The notes: a model not told the origin generated them from the letters alone. DNA of 64,000 nucleotides from Roseibium alexandrii DFL-11 (GCF_000158095.2 NZ_CM011002.1:3505203-3569202); one strand, 5' to 3'; positions 9,353 to 21,544 are shown, numbered from the stretch's first letter. Numbers and translations are program-made.

Positions 9353-10510
9353 ATGACTGCACCCCGGTCGGCACGGCTGACCCGCCTAACCCTGACCGGC
9401 TTCCGCAACTATGCCATCATGGGCATCGGCTTATCGGCTGGCATGGTGGCCTTTGTCGGCGCGAATGGTGCCGGCAAAACAAATATCTTGGAAGCGATCT
9501 CCTTTTTGACAGCCGGGCGTGGATTGCGCAGGGCAGCTTTGACGGATATTGCCCGCGTTGGCGGCGATGGGACCTGGAGTGTCTCCGCGAAGATCCACCT
9601 TGATGATATTGAGACAAGTCTTGGGACCGGAGCCACTGCAGGTGTTCCTGGGCGCAAGGTGCGGATTGATGGTGAGGACATGCGGTCCTCGGAGAGCCTG
9701 CTCGACTACATGCGGGTTCTTTGGCTTGTTCCGTCAATGGATGGGCTGTTTACAGGCCCCGGATCCGACCGACGCCGGTTTCTCGACCGCCTGACCCTCG
9801 CAATAGACCCGGCTCACGGGCGCCGTGTCAGCGACTTTGAAAACGCGCTCAGGCAGCGCAACAAGCTGCTGGATCAGGGCGGATCGGACGCTTACTTGAG
9901 CGCCCTCGAACTTCAGGTCGCGAGCCTCGGAACAGCTGTCTCCTTCGCCCGTCAGGAAACCGTCGGCCTGCTCAAGCAGATGATTGACGGCCGGCCTATT
10001 GAAAATACGACCTTTCCCCAAGCAATGCTCTCGCTCGAAGGCACGTTTGAAGCCGAGACGATCGGAATGAGCGCCTCTGATCAGGAAGATCATTACCGGC
10101 GCCTTCTGGAACAGGGACGGCATAGGGATCGCGCGGCCGGACGCACCCTGACCGGACCGCATTTGAGCGATCTGAAAGTCCGCCATGCCGCCAAGGACAT
10201 GCCCGCAGCCCAGTCCTCTACCGGAGAACAAAAAGCACTCCTGATTGGGCTCGTTCTGGCGCACGCTGAACTCACGGCAAAAGTCTCCGGAATGACACCG
10301 GTTTTGCTGCTTGATGAGGTCGCAGCCCATCTTGACCCGGACCGCCGGGCAGCACTTTTTGAGCGCCTGGACGCCCTCGGCGGTCAGGTGTTTATGACCG
10401 GCACCGATGCCTCGCTCTTCGATGCATTGCCGGTTCATTCCGAAGTGTTTGAAGTTGGCAACAACGAAGCCCGCCTGATCCAGGTCGCCGGAGCCCATAA
10501 ATCCGCCTGA
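9353..10510 (+). CDS. recF: DNA replication and repair protein RecF
   Basis: RecF helps load RecA at single-strand gaps. The 385-residue protein is an SMC-like ABC ATPase: it has LTLTGFRNY at the N-terminus, Walker A GANGAGKTN at 36-44, the ABC-type signature region STGEQKALLIGLVLAHA and Walker B VLLLDEVAAHLD. The D-loop/H-loop area ends VFMTGTD. It follows dnaN by 21 bases and precedes gyrB by about 110 bases, the classic dnaN-recF-gyrB order. Confidence 0.96.
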   Translation: MTAPRSARLTRLTLTGFRNYAIMGIGLSAGMVAFVGANGAGKTNILEAISFLTAGRGLRRAALTDIARVGGDGTWSVSAKIHLDDIETSLGTGATAGVPGRKVRIDGEDMRSSESLLDYMRVLWLVPSMDGLFTGPGSDRRRFLDRLTLAIDPAHGRRVSDFENALRQRNKLLDQGGSDAYLSALELQVASLGTAVSFARQETVGLLKQMIDGRPIENTTFPQAMLSLEGTFEAETIGMSASDQEDHYRRLLEQGRHRDRAAGRTLTGPHLSDLKVRHAAKDMPAAQSSTGEQKALLIGLVLAHAELTAKVSGMTPVLLLDEVAAHLDPDRRAALFERLDALGGQVFMTGTDASLFDALPVHSEVFEVGNNEARLIQVAGAHKSA

Positions 10511-10623
10511 TTCTTATGGTTTTCCACTATATTCAAGACCTGAACAGGCCTGCAGCCAGCGTGCAGTTGAACGCCTGTTGGAACACCGTATAACGTGGCT
10601 AAGAAACAAAAACCGATTGGTGA

Positions 10624-13086
<2,463 letters not shown>

Positions 13087-13103
13087 TCGGTCGCTTCAGA
13101 CTT

Positions 13104-13133
13104 CAAAAAAAGCGGCCTTGGCCGCTTTTTTTA
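13104..13133 (+). terminator. Bidirectional rho-independent terminator between gyrB and the GGDEF/EAL gene
   Basis: AAAAAAGCGGCC-TT-GGCCGCTTTTTT is a near-perfect palindrome with T-tracts in both directions. It serves gyrB (plus strand) and probably the convergent GGDEF/EAL gene (minus strand), whose stop codon is about 25 bases away. Confidence 0.9.
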
Positions 13134-13155
13134 ATACCTATTATCATCGCACACA

Positions 13156-15270
13156 TTAAGCGACTTCGGGCCACGGCTCCGGTCGGCCGAAGTAAAAGCC
13201 TTGTGCAGCTTCAATATCCAACATTCGGAGGAAGTCCGCTTCTGCTTTGGTCTCGACATGTTTTGCAATCGTCTTCAACCCCAGCTCCCGGGCCGCACCA
13301 ACCAGCGCCTTTAACAAACTCGCTTTTGCCGGGTTATCCAACGCTTCTTGTGCGACCCCGGCCGCCAGTTTCACCCAGTCGACCCGCAAGCCGGTCAACC
13401 GCGACAGCACCGGCCAATGACCGGCAAAATCATCGATCGCAGTCTGGCACCCCAGATCGGAAACAAAATTGATGAAATAGGAAATATCCGCCGGTTCGCG
13501 CAGAAAGTCCTTTTCCGAAATCTCAAGGCACAGGCGGCAGGCGAGCAATGGGTTGACTGAAAGCCGTTGATACAAGCTGTCCCGGAACCCTGTATCTCTT
13601 GCAGATTCAGCCGACACATTCATTGTCAGTGTCGTTCGGTTTGCAGACCGTTCCGCTGCGTCCAATACCTTGTCCAGGGTCCAACTGTCGACCTGGGCGA
13701 TAAAGCCGGACCGTTCCGCAGCGCTGATCCAAGCCTTTGACGACAAGCCCTGCGACCGGTCTCCCTGAAGACGCAACAAGATTTCTGCGCCGCACTTTTT
13801 GTTACGGCTCAAGCAGATTATTGGCATGGAGTACAACGCCAATTCTCCAGCTTGAAAGCTGCCTGGCTCCGGCATAACGCCAACGCCGTGCCCTGCTGCC
13901 GGCCAGTCTTGCGGCCGCACCGTGTGAACCTGTACCGAATGACCACCAAAACGTTTGCCGCGCAGACACGCCCGGTCCGCCAATCCAAGAAGCGCGGCGC
14001 CATCACAACCTTCAACCGCAAACCAATCCGCCGCATACGCTACGCCGACCGATCCACCAATGGTAAAGACACGGTCAGACACCTCCAGGCGGATCCTTGC
14101 AAAAGCGTCCAGTATTTCCCCGGCAACGGCGATCGCGGCCTCTTTGTTTACAGCAGGAAGCATGCCGGCGAATTCGTCTCCGCCAATCCGGGCGGCCGTC
14201 CCAAACTCGCCCAAGGTCAGTGCCAGACTTGACGCAACTCTTTGCAGCATGTCGTCACCGGCATCATGCCCCCCGAGATCGTTGACCTTCTTGAATTCAT
14301 CAAGGTCGATATAGAACACAGCCAAGCCGCTGCTTTCATCACGCGACAGTCGTTGCAGCTCGGTATCCAGCGCTCTGGTAAACGCCCGCCGGTTTGCCAG
14401 ACTGGTAAGCGGGTCCTGATAGGCTAGTCTTCGGTTTTCAGCGATTTCGTGGGGGCAATCCACGTTCCTGCGAATAATTGCCATCATACCGGCATCATCA
14501 CCGCTGGCATCAGCTGGCAGGGGAACAAGCCGAATCTCACACATTTTTCTATCCGCGTCGGTACCCGGCATGGGCCCGTTTTGCGGAATGTAGAGTGTCT
14601 GAACGACATCAACCGAACACTCGCTCAACTGAGCGGCAAGGTCTTCTGTGTTATAGCTGCCACCAATCGTCTCCAGTATCCGCGCAGCACGTCCCTCAGC
14701 CGTATCCACGGCATCAAAAATCAACACCTCGTCGGGGAAATGCTTCAATGCAACGCCATTGGGCAGGGAGCCCCGCGCCTCCAAACGCGCCAATGACGCC
14801 TTTACAGTTTTCAGGTTGTCCGGCTTTTCCCGCTCATCCGCCATATCCTGCTCGAATTGCATGAGCACTGCCGGTTGGTTGTTTGCGAAAGAGACGAAGG
14901 ATGTGCAGAGGAGCTGACGGCAAAGCACGGTTCCGCAGCGAAATTCCAATGTACCGTTGGACTGGATCGGCACCCCACTCAATGAGGTGGAAAGTGCGGC
15001 TTGAACCCGGCTCCATCCATCAGCGGACATCATATCTGTTAAATACTGATAAGGACCTGGATCTGCAGCGGCCCTGCAAAGGTCCAGCAACCGGCTATTT
15101 TGTAAAATTATACGGCCATCCAAGCAGACATAGGCGGCAGGGACCGGCATCACTTCGAGTAGATCAGCGTAGAGCGTTGTCTCGTCGAGCTTCTCTGAGG
15201 CAGTGGCTTGCATGTGCGAAGCACGCATTAATCCTTGTCTGATCTGCACCAGATCATCCCTCTCAAACAA
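13156..15270 (-). CDS. GGDEF–EAL domain protein (diguanylate cyclase with degenerate phosphodiesterase half)
   Basis: The 704-residue protein has a PAS-like N-terminal region (about 30-150), a second less clear sensor-like stretch, a GGDEF domain (about 285-440) and an EAL domain (about 455-700). The cyclase motif is intact: RIGGDEFAGM. The EAL half is altered: the EAL triplet reads EIL in CGAEILLRL, and the motif normally AEGVET reads AKHVET, so one metal/catalytic glutamate is replaced by lysine. The DDF motif (IDDFAGHW) and QGFYFGRP are kept. I infer that it makes cyclic di-GMP and that the EAL part binds rather than cleaves it, though residual activity is possible. No transmembrane helices are evident, so it is probably cytoplasmic. 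A control gene next to a polysaccharide locus is plausible but unproven. Confidence 0.88.
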   Translation of the reverse strand: MFERDDLVQIRQGLMRASHMQATASEKLDETTLYADLLEVMPVPAAYVCLDGRIILQNSRLLDLCRAAADPGPYQYLTDMMSADGWSRVQAALSTSLSGVPIQSNGTLEFRCGTVLCRQLLCTSFVSFANNQPAVLMQFEQDMADEREKPDNLKTVKASLARLEARGSLPNGVALKHFPDEVLIFDAVDTAEGRAARILETIGGSYNTEDLAAQLSECSVDVVQTLYIPQNGPMPGTDADRKMCEIRLVPLPADASGDDAGMMAIIRRNVDCPHEIAENRRLAYQDPLTSLANRRAFTRALDTELQRLSRDESSGLAVFYIDLDEFKKVNDLGGHDAGDDMLQRVASSLALTLGEFGTAARIGGDEFAGMLPAVNKEAAIAVAGEILDAFARIRLEVSDRVFTIGGSVGVAYAADWFAVEGCDGAALLGLADRACLRGKRFGGHSVQVHTVRPQDWPAAGHGVGVMPEPGSFQAGELALYSMPIICLSRNKKCGAEILLRLQGDRSQGLSSKAWISAAERSGFIAQVDSWTLDKVLDAAERSANRTTLTMNVSAESARDTGFRDSLYQRLSVNPLLACRLCLEISEKDFLREPADISYFINFVSDLGCQTAIDDFAGHWPVLSRLTGLRVDWVKLAAGVAQEALDNPAKASLLKALVGAARELGLKTIAKHVETKAEADFLRMLDIEAAQGFYFGRPEPWPEVA

Positions 15271-15553
15271 ACAACTGAGGACGCTGAAACTGAAATACTT
15301 AGGCGTCGGCTTCGTTAGCCTTAACTAGCATAAGTCTCTGGAGGATTTTCTCGCACTTTCGTTACCCACAGGACTTCGCATTAATATAGTTAATTTGATT
15401 TTACTATTTTGATATATATTTTTATTAAAATTTTACTCAATTACCTGTCCAAGTCGTATTTGCCACAGTTTCATCATGCCTTAGCGTTAAGAGTGGCGCC
15501 CATGTCGAAACGCGGCGGTACAGACCCGCCTGTTGATTGTGCGGGATCAGTTC

Positions 15554-15970
15554 ATGACTCAACCAACCTTCCTCAAAGCCTGGAGTTCCATTCTTGCAAC
15601 GCTTGTCCTCAGCAGTGTCGTCTGGGCTGCTCCGGCAAAGGCAGAGGAATCGTTCGTTCAATGCGGCAAGGCCTCTTGGTACAACCTACGGGGCACCACA
15701 GCCAGCGGAGAGCAGGCGGACCCGAACAAGCTGGCAGCCGCGCATCCAAGCCTCCCTTTCGGAACACTCGCAACGGTTACCAATCTGAGGAATGGCAAGT
15801 CGGTTGTGGTTCGCATCAACGACCGAGGTCCGTTTGTGAAACGCCGCATCATCGACGTGACGCAGGCGGCCGCTCAAAAACTTGGTTTTGTACAACAGGG
15901 GATTGCAAAGGTGAAAGTGACCAGCGCCGCACCTTTAGCTGGAAAAAACACTCCGGATAATTGCCAATAA
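15554..15970 (+). CDS. Small secreted RlpA-like double-psi beta-barrel protein
   Basis: RlpA-family proteins act on or bind peptidoglycan (lytic transglycosylases acting on denuded glycan in some species). From the ATG at 15554 the product has 138 residues with a clear signal peptide (LKAWSSILATLVLSSVVWA, cleavage near APAKA/EE). The domain shows GKASWYNLRGTTASGE, HPSLPFGTLATVTNL and NDRGPFVKRRIIDVTQAAAQKLGF. There is no SPOR domain and no lipobox cysteine, so it is a minimal periplasmic form. An upstream in-frame TTG at 15533 and GTG at 15539 are alternatives. It is divergent from the GGDEF/EAL gene across about 280 AT-rich bases. Confidence 0.87.
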   Translation: MTQPTFLKAWSSILATLVLSSVVWAAPAKAEESFVQCGKASWYNLRGTTASGEQADPNKLAAAHPSLPFGTLATVTNLRNGKSVVVRINDRGPFVKRRIIDVTQAAAQKLGFVQQGIAKVKVTSAAPLAGKNTPDNCQ

Positions 15971-16143
15971 TAACTGCGAAATAGCGCGTATTGGCTAATC
16001 TAATGACACCTCATTCACGTTTTCGGTGAGCTACAAGGCTTTCATATATTTACATTTTTTTGACTGTTAGATACCATCCATAACGATCAAGAATGAATAA
16101 CGATCAGTCGCATCTCGGTAAATCAAAAAATAAAATATTTTAC

Positions 16144-16158
16144 GGTAATGACATTACC
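16144..16158. promoter_or_regulatory. Perfect 15-bp palindrome, candidate operator
   Basis: GGTAATG-A-CATTACC has seven-base arms around a single central base. It sits about 75 bases before a strong plus-strand terminator with no gene between. The binding protein was not recognised. Confidence 0.4.
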
Positions 16159-16218
16159 CCGGTATGCCGCTAGAGTTGCGCCCGTGGTCGATGGGGCCAC
16201 GTGCACAGTAACTTTTTT

Positions 16219-16250
16219 CGCGCAGTCTTTAATGGCTGCGCGTTTTTTTT
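16219..16250 (+). terminator. Strong rho-independent terminator in a gene-free stretch
   Basis: CGCGCAG (16219-16225) and CTGCGCG (16236-16242) pair around a 10-base loop and are followed by eight Ts. The T-tract is on the plus strand only, so it does not serve the minus-strand photolyase gene. Confidence 0.85.
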
Positions 16251-16330
16251 GTTCACGGAAACCGTCCGAGAAATAGCATCTGCGATCAGAGAATTTTTTT
16301 ACTTAATATTTACCATGTAATTTTTGCGCA

Positions 16331-17884
16331 TTACACCCTTTCTCCAGCATCAAGCTTTGCCAAAAAAGCCTTCGCACTGTCCAAGTATTCCTGCTTCGTA
16401 TCATCCGGCATCCGCCGCCAGGTCGCATAAGGCTGGCCAAGCCGCGGGTTGGTTCCAAGCTCGTCTGCATGCCGATCAAGGAAGTCCCAGTAGAGTGCGT
16501 TAAACGGACAAGCCCCTTCCCCGGTCTTTTTCCGCACGTTGTAGTCACAGTTCTCGCAATAATCGGACATCTTGTTGATGTAATTGCCGCTGGAAATATA
16601 GGGCTTTGAGGCGAGCAATCCGCCATCTGCAAACTGGCTCATGCCAAGCGTGTTTGGAAGTTCGACCCACTCATAGGCATCTGCGTAAACGGCCAGATAC
16701 CACTCGTGGACCTCGACTGGATCGACACCAGCAAGAAGCGCAAAATTACCTGTCACCATCAGCCTTTGAATGTGATGGGCATATGCCTCTTCCAACGTCT
16801 GTCCTACGGCTTCTTGAACACATTTCATGGACGTTTCTCCTGTCCAATAAAATGCTGGTAGTGGGCGGCTTCCTTTCAATGCGTTTTCGCGCGCGTAGCC
16901 GGGCATTTTCAACCAGTAGATCCCGCGGACATACTCACGCCACCCGAGGATCTGGCGAATGAAGCCTTCAGCTGCGTTCAAAGGGCAATTGTCTGCGTAA
17001 TATGCCTCTACAACCTTCTCACAAACATTTTTCGGGCTGAGCAACCCGGCATTCAGGTAGGCAGAGATGACTGCGTGATAAAGAAACTTTTCACCTCGCA
17101 ACATGGCGTCCTGGTAAGTACCGAAGTTCTCCAGGGCTTCATCGAGAAAATGATGAAAGGCGGCTTCTGCCTGTGCGCGGGTAACCGCGAACCAGAAGGG
17201 TTCCAGCTGGCCGATGTGGCTCTCAAAGCGCTGTTCGACGAGGTTGAGAACGTCCTGGGTTATCGCATCCGGCTCAAACTGAAGAGGCTCCGGCATGAAG
17301 AGATCTTGCTTGGCAGGTTTTCTGTTTTCCGCATCATAGTTCCACTTGCCACCCGCCGGTTTGTCCCCCTCCATCAATAGTCCGGTTGACTTACGCATCT
17401 CACGGTAGAAGTTTTCCATGCGCAGCTGCTTGCGGCCGTCCGCCCAGCCTCGAAAGGTACTGGCATCGCAGAAAAAGCGGCTATCAGTTCTTATCTCGAC
17501 CGGCAGCCCCAGATCGTCTTGCCAATGTCTCATGTTCTCAAGAACGCGCCATTCCCCGGGCTCTGTGACCACAACACGTTCCGGCGTAAGGCGCCTGACC
17601 GCCCGTCTCACCTCTCCTTCAAAGGACCCTGAATTGTCGGTATCATCCAATTGTACGTAATTGACTGTCCAACCGGCATCGCGCAGCTCCTGTGCGAAGT
17701 GGCGCATGGCGGAGAACAGAAACACAATCTTCTTCTTGTGATGCGGCACATAAGTGGCCTCGGCCATAACCTCTGCCATGAGAATAACATCCGCCTCCGG
17801 ATCCGCCTGACGCAGACTTGAGATATCGGCGGAGAGCTGATCCCCGAGGATCAGGATAAGGTTGCGGCATGCCTTGGCGCTCAT
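16331..17884 (-). CDS. phrB: Iron-sulfur bacterial (6-4) photolyase / cryptochrome (PhrB/CryPro type)
   Basis: This family repairs UV-induced (6-4) photoproducts with blue light. It carries FAD, a ribolumazine antenna and a [4Fe-4S] cluster. The 517-residue length matches Agrobacterium PhrB. The N-terminal Rossmann-like domain begins ILILGDQLSADISSL, and the FAD domain carries QILGWREYVRGIYW, HHIQRLMVTGNFALL and EWVELPNTLGMSQFADGG. Four cysteines match the known cluster ligands: KCVQEA, then YCENCDY and ACPFNAL. I infer repair rather than pure signalling because the histidine in HHIQRLMV is kept. The gene has its own unit upstream of tRNA-Arg. Confidence 0.93.
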   Translation of the reverse strand: MSAKACRNLILILGDQLSADISSLRQADPEADVILMAEVMAEATYVPHHKKKIVFLFSAMRHFAQELRDAGWTVNYVQLDDTDNSGSFEGEVRRAVRRLTPERVVVTEPGEWRVLENMRHWQDDLGLPVEIRTDSRFFCDASTFRGWADGRKQLRMENFYREMRKSTGLLMEGDKPAGGKWNYDAENRKPAKQDLFMPEPLQFEPDAITQDVLNLVEQRFESHIGQLEPFWFAVTRAQAEAAFHHFLDEALENFGTYQDAMLRGEKFLYHAVISAYLNAGLLSPKNVCEKVVEAYYADNCPLNAAEGFIRQILGWREYVRGIYWLKMPGYARENALKGSRPLPAFYWTGETSMKCVQEAVGQTLEEAYAHHIQRLMVTGNFALLAGVDPVEVHEWYLAVYADAYEWVELPNTLGMSQFADGGLLASKPYISSGNYINKMSDYCENCDYNVRKKTGEGACPFNALYWDFLDRHADELGTNPRLGQPYATWRRMPDDTKQEYLDSAKAFLAKLDAGERV

Positions 17885-18100
17885 GTGGACTCGCGTCGCT
17901 TGTTGATGGTCCCTACCATACGCAGCAAACGCTTGAGCCTATCACCTCGGTCAGGTTTTTCTGCGCAAGGAGACCTGTGCAGCTTTGGGATTGGAGCAGG
18001 GAGTGAAGCTGTTGCTTTTTATCAAAAACCCGTTGCCTCTTTTCGCGGTCTCTTGTATCAGAACCTTCTATCCGCCGCGCGTCATACGCGCGCCTGACAA

Positions 18101-18177
<77 letters not shown>

Positions 18178-18298
18178 TCTTTACCGTTCTCATTACTTTG
18201 TTAACTTCGGATTCCGGTCGTCATTTTTAAACGATCGTCGGTCATCTAATCCGCTATGGCAATTGAACGTATTCCTTCCGGTAAACAGAGACATAGCC

Positions 18299-19525
18299 CT
18301 AGTTCTCGGAGCTGTCAGCGTCTCGTTCTGTGCGTGCCCAACCGGTCCGTTTTGGTCTGAACACAGCCGCTGGATACTTGGCAATCCGCACAAGCACATG
18401 CGCCACAAGTCCCAAGAGGCTTCGTGCGGGGATGACATCCCGGCCATACCCCCACCAAGCCACCAGTGTCGCGATCAAAAAAACCACCATTGTCCCAAAA
18501 GCCATTCCAAGGGGAAGAAAAGGCAGTTTCAAAAGGGCCGTCAGGATCAAAGAGCTCACGACCGCAACACCTTGCAGGATGATGAGGATCGTTAAGGGGG
18601 GAACAAGAACGCTCACTACCAGCGCAGCGGCAGACCACTTGCGTTGAGCAAGGTGTTTCGGCAAACGCAACAGAGCCACCCACATGAGCGAAAGATGCCC
18701 GCGAACCCACCTTGATCGCTGCGTCGCAGCGCCATCAACCGATTGTGGCAGCGGGCTGAGGATGATCGCATCATCGCAGAAAATCGGAGAAACGCCCTGC
18801 AATGCCATATCCAGCCCCAGTTTCATGTCTTCCACCAGATGCCCATGCGCCAGATCAGCCTTTGCAAGAACGTCCCAGGGAAACGCCATGCCACTGCCGG
18901 TCAGGAGCGATGGACCGCCCAAATTGAAGACGCCGAGCAGACGGACCCAATTTTTAAGACGGAAGGTAAAGACCGAGACTTTCTGCGCAATCGTGTCTTC
19001 AGACTGCGTCATCAGATACCGCGCCTGGACAGGACGCCCCAAATGGCCCGCCACCTGCCGGGTCCTGTCCAACGCCGAGGCTTCGGGTACGCAGTCGGCA
19101 TCCAAAATCACCACGCAGCCGGGCGGGTTTTGCTCAAGATGGCGAACACCAAAATCAAGTGCGTATCCCTTTCCCCGGTGATCCGGATCATTTCGCTCGA
19201 TCACATCGGCCCCGTTCCGGCGCGCAACCGAAGCGGTGTTGTCGGTGCAGTTGTCGGCAACAACCAGGATCCGATCAAACGGATAAAGCCCCTTCTGGCT
19301 TGCTTTCAAGGTCTCCGCCAACCCCGCTTCCTCATTGTGTGCCGGTATGAGGACAACCATCGGGACGCGCTCTTCTGAACACTGTATTTGCCGTTTTGGC
19401 AAAAAAGCGGCTGCAAGAACTTCAATGCAGTAGACAACTGTCAAGACAAGGGTGATCGACACCCAAACCAAAAGCCCGGTGTAGGTGGCTGCTTCCAACA
19501 GAGCTATTGTATCGGTTGCCGGCAT
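18299..19525 (-). CDS. Membrane glycosyltransferase family 2
   Basis: A processive-type GT2 of 408 residues anchored in the inner membrane. A helix at about 15-40 precedes the catalytic domain, which shows PMVVLIPAHNEEAGLAETL, the DxD site VILDADCVP, the acid HLVEDMKLG and the acceptor-side motif QRSRWVRGH (QxxRW). Two or three hydrophobic segments follow (AALVVSVLVPPLTILIIL and LPLGMAFGTMVVFLIATLVA). This layout is that of cellulose/hyaluronan-synthase-like enzymes that build or transfer sugars at the membrane. It lies at the edge of the polysaccharide locus, upstream-facing from the GH9 genes. The sugar is unknown. Confidence 0.88.
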   Translation of the reverse strand: MPATDTIALLEAATYTGLLVWVSITLVLTVVYCIEVLAAAFLPKRQIQCSEERVPMVVLIPAHNEEAGLAETLKASQKGLYPFDRILVVADNCTDNTASVARRNGADVIERNDPDHRGKGYALDFGVRHLEQNPPGCVVILDADCVPEASALDRTRQVAGHLGRPVQARYLMTQSEDTIAQKVSVFTFRLKNWVRLLGVFNLGGPSLLTGSGMAFPWDVLAKADLAHGHLVEDMKLGLDMALQGVSPIFCDDAIILSPLPQSVDGAATQRSRWVRGHLSLMWVALLRLPKHLAQRKWSAAALVVSVLVPPLTILIILQGVAVVSSLILTALLKLPFLPLGMAFGTMVVFLIATLVAWWGYGRDVIPARSLLGLVAHVLVRIAKYPAAVFRPKRTGWARTERDADSSEN

Positions 19526-19654
19526 TCAGCAGGCTCCTGCAAAATTAGCGGATGAAAAGATGTAAACTCCAGTGACTGGAAGTCACCACAAGGCATCTGC
19601 ACTGTCATAAGCGCTGGCAGTCATCCTGTCTTGCCTTTGATCGGGCCGATTTGC

Positions 19655-21544
19655 CTAATCTGCATCGACGTGCCCATCGAGATAGATAGCCAGTGCAGCG
19701 ACCGGACCGATCGTCTGATGCACTGTGTATTCCTGCTGAATGATCACATCTGGAAACTCGATCAGGTTCTCAAAATACGGAATTGCAAACCGCGACGGCT
19801 CAACCTTTGTGTTTTGGGACTGAGACGTCAGTCCAACCTCCGCAAGCGGAGACCACGGTGGCCCGAAGATCCACCCATAGGCAAAAGCATTTGCCGGAGC
19901 CCAGCCGTAGATAATGATCCCCAGTGGGGCTTGAACGCCCATCGCACGATGGTCTTCATGAAGTGGATGCAGTATTTGCCGTGCCCCCACTCCGGTCATA
20001 AGGCTCATCCCAGTCTGATTGGCACCAAGCAGACCATTCAGAGTATCGAGCACAAGCCCAATTATGGCGTTGTCACCTGTCAACATGTGCGTTCGCATAG
20101 CCAACTGCGCTATTCCAGAATCTGGCGGACCGCCTTGTCCCCAGCCCGCGGGGGCGTAGGGGTGTTTCATGCTGGGATAGGTGTTCGTCTCCTGGGCTTC
20201 GAGCAGAAGCGCCGTTTCTGATTTGAAGAGACTTTCCAGAGTTTTGCGAATGCCTGAGTCTGTTTTCGAACTGGTGATGTAATCCCATGCGGCATCGCTC
20301 TTTTCCAGATACAAGTCCCAATTTTCCCTCAGCCGTTCTTCTGCGGCTGTTCGAAATCTCAGCTCTCCAGTTGTGCGGTAGAGGGAACTGGCAGCAACAA
20401 CGCGGAGCGTTTCTGCCTCCTCCTTCAGCTTCAAGCGTATTTCGGGCCAGCCTTCAGAGTTTGAATAGCCCCCTGCAACCAAACCTGCGACCGCATCAGT
20501 GTAAAAGGCATCAATGTCGGACAACCCAGCCTCGGCCGCGTCCCAGGCCCTAAAAGCACTGCCAAGATAGACAGCCGCGAGATCTGGTTTTCCGTATGTT
20601 TCCAAATGCCGTGCAAGGCTTCCTGCGATTGCCGCGTAAGTGTAGGTGCTGCTGATGTCAGGTGCATATGTGAAAACAGGAAGGGTCTCCAGGAAACTTG
20701 CGGTGCCCAACATTGGATGCCCAGCGCTTTCAATGCCGCCCCGGACTGTTCCATCAGGGCCTTGCAGTCTTCGGAAGAAGTCGATCGTCCAAATGGCTTC
20801 ATGGAGGAGGTCCGGTAGATCATCGGTGCCGGCATAAAGCTCTGGATCCAAAAACTCTGAGGATTTCGGAATGCCATAGGATGTCCTCAGACGGTCCGCA
20901 GGCAGATAGTCGAGAAGATCAAGAAACAGGCGGGACACTCGAAGATGCGCGATATGGCGATCCCAATCACCGGCATCCATGTAGCCGCCCCAATAGTCGG
21001 CCCCGGCCGATTTTCCATTGTGCCAAGTGCTGGTGACCGCATGCTCAAACGGCACAAGCCCCAATTGGCCATGGCTGGAGAACGACAGGGGCAAGATGCT
21101 TTCGGCGATTTCCACATTGAGACCTGGAACGAAGGCAGCCGGTCGCTCAAATCCAAACCGCCCATCCAGCACGATCCCGCTGCGATGATTGTAAAGCCCT
21201 CCAAGTGCTGATCTGCCAATGTCTTTCCAGTGATCTGAAGACACTTGGAACACATCGGACACGCCGAGCCCGTCCACACGAATCCGGTAGCTCCCGTCCC
21301 GCTTCGGGACCCAGTCGCTGTAATCCATCTCAAAGACGTATGTGCCGGCCCGATTAGCCGAAAAAGCGCGCCGTGCGGTAGCACCTGGGGCCACTGTTGC
21401 TGGCAGCGCAGACTGACTGTCGAGAATTTCGATCGTCTCCAAGGAAACCGCACCGACTGTGGCGAACACTGCGGCAGCATCTTCGGCGCCGGACAGCCTC
21501 TGAAGCACGATACGCTCGCCAGTTTGAAATTGATGTCCTGGCAC
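19655..21544 (-). CDS. Glycoside hydrolase family 9 (endoglucanase-like), catalytic part downstream of a frameshift
   Basis: 629 residues from a GTG at 21544, though coding similarity clearly begins earlier, just after a stop at about 21605 in this frame. The first about 120 residues form an Ig-like CelD_N-type domain (SYRIRVDGLGVSDVFQVSSDHW). The GH9 (alpha/alpha)6 barrel follows, with the nucleophile/base motif YMDAGDWDRHI and, at the C-terminus, QQEYTVHQTIGPVAAL, whose glutamate aligns with the GH9 general acid. GH9 enzymes cut beta-1,4-glucans, so a polysaccharide-trimming role is expected beside an export locus. The signal peptide and first domain are encoded in another frame at 21354-22400, so the gene is probably broken by a single-base indel near 21584-21586, or the sequence has an error there. 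Confidence 0.8.
   Translation of the reverse strand: MPGHQFQTGERIVLQRLSGAEDAAAVFATVGAVSLETIEILDSQSALPATVAPGATARRAFSANRAGTYVFEMDYSDWVPKRDGSYRIRVDGLGVSDVFQVSSDHWKDIGRSALGGLYNHRSGIVLDGRFGFERPAAFVPGLNVEIAESILPLSFSSHGQLGLVPFEHAVTSTWHNGKSAGADYWGGYMDAGDWDRHIAHLRVSRLFLDLLDYLPADRLRTSYGIPKSSEFLDPELYAGTDDLPDLLHEAIWTIDFFRRLQGPDGTVRGGIESAGHPMLGTASFLETLPVFTYAPDISSTYTYAAIAGSLARHLETYGKPDLAAVYLGSAFRAWDAAEAGLSDIDAFYTDAVAGLVAGGYSNSEGWPEIRLKLKEEAETLRVVAASSLYRTTGELRFRTAAEERLRENWDLYLEKSDAAWDYITSSKTDSGIRKTLESLFKSETALLLEAQETNTYPSMKHPYAPAGWGQGGPPDSGIAQLAMRTHMLTGDNAIIGLVLDTLNGLLGANQTGMSLMTGVGARQILHPLHEDHRAMGVQAPLGIIIYGWAPANAFAYGWIFGPPWSPLAEVGLTSQSQNTKVEPSRFAIPYFENLIEFPDVIIQQEYTVHQTIGPVAALAIYLDGHVDAD

Larger units (their letters stand above)
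15971..16330 (+). promoter_or_regulatory. 360-bp gap with direct repeat, palindrome and a strong terminator; possible small RNA
   Basis: No gene is visible. The gap holds an exact 10-bp direct repeat ATAACGATCA at 16080-16089 and 16097-16106 (17-bp period), an AT-rich stretch, a perfect 15-bp palindrome at 16144-16158, a GC-rich stretch with GTGG/CCAC, and a strong terminator at 16219-16250. The order control sites, GC-rich body, terminator suggests a short non-coding transcript on the plus strand ending near 16250. The terminator could instead belong to the rlpA-like gene 250 bases upstream. Confidence 0.35.
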
